From NCBI GenBank assembly GCA_015075005.1, contig JABTVC010000001.1:868001-932000 (forward strand): a stretch of DNA of 64,000 nt. The letters are read 5' to 3'. A model generated the notes under the pieces. The model saw only the letters and a list, made by a program, of their open reading frames with translations, was not told the DNA's origin and did no database searches. The first letter of the stretch is position 1. Each line of letters begins with the position of its first letter. Shown here piece after piece: positions 59,640 to 64,000 of the stretch. Made by a program: the position numbers and the translations under genes. Origin of the DNA: Planctomycetia bacterium (GTDB lineage Bacteria > Planctomycetota > Brocadiia > Brocadiales > Brocadiaceae).

Positions 59640-60317
59640 CATACGTGTTAAGACAAGGAATTAACAATCACCATCAACCCCTTATTTGTGGTGAATCAGC
59701 CATGTCCCCCGCTGGCGGGGGTGCAGGGGGTGGACTGGACAGCCCGATCGCGTCTACCACCTTTTCAATCCTCTGAATAACACCGCTCATATTCTTCAAT
59801 ACATCTTCGTCGGTAAACCTGATTACGGTAAATCCAGTGCTTTCAAGCGCGCGGGTCTTCTGCTTATCTTTTTCCCCGGTTTCATCGTCTAAATGAGTTA
59901 TCCCGTCAACCTCAATTACCAGCTTTAATTCTTTACAGAGAAAGTCCGCGATGTATTGCAGCACGGGCCTTTGCCTTCTGAATTGATAACCCTTAATCCG
60001 TCCGGCACGCAGGGCATATTTCCACAAGCAAGCCTCTGCTTTCGTCATTTTCTTACGCAAGTTGTTTGCAAACAGTTGCAACCATTTGTTGTAGGCGTAA
60101 TTATTTGTTTCATCGGCTTTTAAGTATTTCCGCATTATTTTCGTGTTCCTTTTCCACCTTCCCCGCCAGCGGGGACGGTGGTCAGCCACGTTTCCGGTGG
60201 ATTATGCCGCCGTTGTGTCGCAAAGAAAGGCACTGATAAACAAAGCTCTGCCTGTGCGGAACACGCAGACAGGTTTGTCCTTGCCACCCAACCCAATCGC
60301 ATAACTTAACACGTATG
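59640..60317. mobile_element. putative DUF559 cassette bounded by 13-bp inverted repeats
   Basis: CATACGTGTTAAG at 59640-59652 is repeated exactly, inverted, at 60305-60317. Both ends are flanked by GGGATTTAGGG in the same orientation (59629-59639 and 60317-60327), like a target duplication. Inside lies one DUF559 gene, with GC-rich palindromes at each end of it (CCCCCGCTGGCGGGGG, 59706-59721; CCCCGCCAGCGGGG, 60161-60174). No transposase is inside. Element status is inference. Confidence 0.5.
59674..60135 (-). CDS. DUF559 (Vsr-like) endonuclease-fold protein
   Basis: 153 residues from ATG 60135. KMTKAEACLWKYALRAGRIKGYQFRRQRPVLQYIADFLCKELKLVIEVDGITHLD is the DUF559 domain, with the PD-(D/E)xK-like D...E-x-D pattern of very-short-patch-repair relatives. 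The C-terminal SSPPPAPPPAGDM is encoded by the GC-rich palindrome, so the repeat has become part of the gene. The longer open frame (to 60189) is likewise repeat-derived. Function of DUF559 is unproven. Confidence 0.78.
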   Translation of the reverse strand: MRKYLKADETNNYAYNKWLQLFANNLRKKMTKAEACLWKYALRAGRIKGYQFRRQRPVLQYIADFLCKELKLVIEVDGITHLDDETGEKDKQKTRALESTGFTVIRFTDEDVLKNMSGVIQRIEKVVDAIGLSSPPPAPPPAGDMADSPQIRG

Positions 60318-60519
60318 GGATTTAGGGGTGGGTAAGTTGGTAATTCGTGAAATATTCACTGAGATTTCACGCCCAAGGAACCCACCCCTAACCCCTCCCA
60401 AGAGGGGAACAATTTGTGCTATTATAAAATATGTGGATTTAAGTTAAACACGGACAACCGAAGTTTATCAGTGTCTACCCAAAACCCGCATAAATAAAAT
60501 GAAAATTCCTATACAATCG
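60299..60519 (-). repeat. dispersed palindromic element, inverted copy at 60.3-60.5 kb
   Basis: On the minus strand it carries TTATTTATGCGGGTTTTGGG (60478-60497) and TTTATAATAGCACAAAT (60412-60428) exactly as at 38.3 kb, in the same order. The CCCCTCCCAAGAGGGG palindrome (60392-60407) follows. The central GGACAAAC palindrome is degraded here. There is no gene between 60190 and 60532. Confidence 0.75.
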
Positions 60520-60532
60520 AGTTAACTTCTTG

Positions 60533-60814
60533 TTATTTATTATTATCAAATGTAATTTCAATGGCATCTTTTAATATCTGATCGACAAAAAGATTATCTC
60601 TGGTAAAATCTTCTGGTCTGAATGGATGTGGTTCAATCCTTGAATCTATCTTTATTGAAAATGGATTAACTCGTTTCCTGTCATAAAATCCCACTCCGGT
60701 GAAGTCTTTTGAGACCAAAGTAATATCAATATCGCTCCATGTGCTTTCCGTACCATTTGCATAAGAACCAAAGAGGATTGCCCTCTCTATGTGCAATCCA
60801 CTGTCGGAAACCAT
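60533..60814 (-). CDS. MNT-type nucleotidyltransferase
   Basis: 93 residues with the minimal nucleotidyltransferase motif GSYANGTESTWSDIDI (about 16-31; GS-x-x-N-G-T...S-D-x-D) and a short helical end. Such proteins act as MntA antitoxins that AMPylate a HEPN toxin, or as small transferases. The in-frame sequence upstream (VVPDEILEKLKRFLSM) looks like the true N-terminal helix but lacks a start codon. The gene has probably been shortened together with its HEPN partner. Confidence 0.7.
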   Translation of the reverse strand: MVSDSGLHIERAILFGSYANGTESTWSDIDITLVSKDFTGVGFYDRKRVNPFSIKIDSRIEPHPFRPEDFTRDNLFVDQILKDAIEITFDNNK

Positions 60815-60881
60815 GCTGAGGAACCTTTTAAGCTTTTCTAATATTTCATCTGGGACAACAACTATTGATATAAATCCTTTA

Positions 60882-60980
60882 TCACCAGTCGTATTTCTGA
60901 TTTTGGAAAAGCGTTTCGGCTACTTCCATATCATGGGCAGCAGATTTAAGCCAATATTCAATATGTTCTTTTGTATTCAT
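60882..60980 (-). pseudogene. truncated HEPN-domain protein (N-terminal 32 residues)
   Basis: The frame starts ATG 60980 with MNTKEHIEYWLKSAAHDMEV and AETLFQNQKYDW, the standard opening of HEPN proteins that pair with MNT transferases. It hits TGA after 32 residues; a complete HEPN has about 120-130. The sequence passes directly into the nucleotidyltransferase N-terminal region, so an internal deletion removed most of HEPN and the start of MNT. Confidence 0.75.
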
Positions 60981-61069
60981 TATAATATCTCCATCACTGC
61001 CCATCCAAAAGGGACGAGTCCATTGTTGGTGTTTGGTTTACCTAACTCGTGCAAGCCAGAAGACGGTTA

Positions 61070-62611
<1,542 letters not shown>

Positions 62612-62615
<4 letters not shown>

Positions 62616-63538
62616 TTTGCACCTCCATTAAGAAGCCTTATATTCACTATTCCCCTCCCAATGGTTGTGTCTCCCCCAAATTGGGCCCTGTTGCCATTAA
62701 GTTTAGCTATAAAGGACATTATGTCTTTGGCATTTTTTAAACCATTGGGTCTGTTCGCCTCATCCTTAAACGGATCATTCGCCATTACTACCGAATAAAG
62801 AAGGGTATCAGGGGTCAATGTTTCTTCATAGAATAGTGCGCCGGAAGCGGCTGTTTTCGTGTCATTGTTTATTTTTATCCTTGCCTGAACTTCGGTAGAA
62901 AGTTTTACAAAATCCTTAAAGGCATCTTCAGGAAGGATAAGTAAGTCCGTTTTAATCTTTTTTTCCCAGAATTGATATTCAGCGCCATTGGGAAAGGTGT
63001 TTTGCGATAACCATTCTGCAATAACCTTTACATCGTTGTTTGCCTGAAAATCAAATGCATATTCCTCAAGCAAGACCTTTCCATCCTCACATAAACCATT
63101 TTCCTGTACCCCTAAAACCTGGTCACCCTGTGGTTCCGTTGGAACATTCCAGTCTGCGTTTGCTTTTGCCATAGTTAAATCGCGCTTTAATCTGTTCAGG
63201 GCAAAGCAAGACGTTGTATAGGTAAACACGCCCATCATTGACCTTACCGGAAACAGGAGAAGCCTGCCGTCTGTGAATGTTGCAGCGCCAGCAAATGCTT
63301 CACCGCCTCCTCCAATGGTATCGGGGCCGAAAATCAAGTCTATCTTTTGTTTCTCAACGCCATTGTTTGCTTCAAACCAGTCTCTGACAGCGCCTTTGAT
63401 CCCCGATGCCTGAAGCACGGGATAGTCCGTATATTTTTCCCTCTGAATCGGCAGGTCTATTACGCCAAGGCTTGTGCCGCTCCCTGCGTGCAGTGATGTC
63501 TCTGTATAGATAAACATCAGACTTGCTTCTTTAAACAT
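62612..63538 (-). CDS. cmr4: type III-B backbone RAMP and target-RNA nuclease Cmr4
   Basis: 308 residues from ATG 63538 (GGAGG 8 bases upstream). FIYTETSLHAGSGTSLGVIDLPIQREKYTDYPVLQASGIKGAVRDWFE is the Cmr4 N-terminus; the Asp of GVIDLPIQRE is at the position used to cut target RNA at 6-nt steps. The glycine-rich end is QFGGDTTIGRGIVNIRLL. It is the repeated subunit that coats the crRNA. The frame is open for 10 more codons upstream, but these overlap the cmr3 stop. Confidence 0.95.
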
Positions 63539-63539
63539 A

Positions 63540-64000
63540 TCAGTATCCTCCAATAATAGTAATTCCAAAACCTTCGTTTTGTTTTTCCGTTGAGATTGAT
63601 TTTAGCCAAAAGGTGTCAAATACTTCATCAATACTGCCACTTTTCAATTGAAAATAGAAGACGCTTCCTGCGGATACCGCCTTTTTCATATCTTTTGGCG
63701 CCTTCTTTACAAGGTCGAAGCCCCCGATATGGACTGGCTTTCCAAGTGCAGCGGATATAAGCTTAAGAGTAATATTATGTATAGTTCCCATGCCGCTTTC
63801 TGCGTCTATCCAGTCAGGCATCCAGCCTTTATTAAATATTGCAGGGGTTAGGAAAACTATCTTAAACTGTCCGGTGTCTTTTATCTTGTTTTTAACCTTT
63901 TCTTTATCAGGCAAAACAAATGAAGATTCCTGGTAAAATGCCGAGCGGTGGTCGCCTCCCAACCGCAGTAATCCTTCCGGAGGGAATTTTTCTACTCCAC
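63540..64000 (-). CDS. cmr3: type III-B RAMP protein Cmr3, 5' end beyond the window
   Basis: The C-terminal part of Cmr3, open through the right edge. At the edge it reads FPPEGLLRLGGDHRSAFY, a classical Cmr3 block. IVFLTPAIFNKGWMPDW and a final GFGITIIGGY follow. Cmr3 binds the crRNA 5' handle beside Cas10 (Cmr2). cmr1, cmr2/cas10 and possibly cas6 should lie beyond 64000. A TTG at 63962 is not a start. Confidence 0.92.
   Translation of the reverse strand, partial: GVEKFPPEGLLRLGGDHRSAFYQESSFVLPDKEKVKNKIKDTGQFKIVFLTPAIFNKGWMPDWIDAESGMGTIHNITLKLISAALGKPVHIGGFDLVKKAPKDMKKAVSAGSVFYFQLKSGSIDEVFDTFWLKSISTEKQNEGFGITIIGGY

Noticed and set aside
59674-60189. Longer DUF559 start at 60189
   Set aside because: The additional N-terminal residues are encoded by the GC-rich palindrome; ATG 60135 fits the domain better.

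Overview
The window looks like a Planctomycetota chromosome of the anammox order Brocadiales (Brocadia/Jettenia/Kuenenia-like). This is an inference from gene content, not from a marker gene. The strongest hint is an ammonium-transporter/histidine-kinase fusion of the type described from Kuenenia. A 6-phospho-3-hexuloisomerase, RnfE/RnfA, many TPR proteins and several dispersed palindromic repeats fit the same picture. No rRNA is present, and the only RNA gene seen is a tRNA-Phe.

Layout. (1) 0-9.3 kb holds housekeeping genes: a REP-type transposase, EttA, TrpF, PurH, a glutaredoxin-like protein, RnfE-RnfA, IlvN-IlvC and a GNAT acetyltransferase. (2) 9.4-32 kb is a motility and surface-glycan island. 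It has a TPR lipoprotein, a GAF-HD-GYP-like protein behind a sigma-54-like promoter, and two nearly identical flagellins in opposite orientation. Between the flagellins lie a FlaG-FliS-chaperone-FliD cluster (plus an uncalled 44-codon gene) and glycosyltransferases. A long minus-strand run of GT2-TPR, CgeB-like and GT4 enzymes with WecB follows. (3) 32.4-47.7 kb has tRNA-Phe, a CtpA protease, TsaD, LarB, NnrD and a PLD-like protein. It also has a 42-residue remnant of a P-II protein, a tandem-module geranylgeranyl-reductase-like flavoprotein, HxlB, YggT, a HAD-polyprenol-kinase fusion, a U32 protein and exported proteins. (4) 48.3-51.8 kb pairs a membrane PLD/PilZ protein with the Amt-histidine kinase. 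(5) 52-64 kb is a type III-B CRISPR locus. It comprises a 30-repeat array, cas2, cas1, two CARF effectors (a Can2/Card1-like nuclease and a CARF-HEPN protein) and cmr6, cmr5, cmr4 and partial cmr3, which runs off the right edge. The effectors and the Cmr operon are separated by VapBC, a DUF559 cassette with inverted-repeat ends and a deleted HEPN/MNT pair.

How the parts fit. Adaptation (Cas1-Cas2), crRNA array, Cmr complex and cyclic-oligoadenylate-responsive effectors all read on the minus strand. Repeat orientation, the degenerate far-end repeat and two spacers that are antisense to a coding sequence all agree with transcription of the array on that strand. Cyclic-di-GMP themes (HD-GYP-like, PilZ) sit beside both the flagellar genes and the ammonium sensor. 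Four genes carry apparent single-base deletions, at least three in or next to homopolymers. These are either assembly errors or real slippage, and they matter for reading the glycosyltransferase island.
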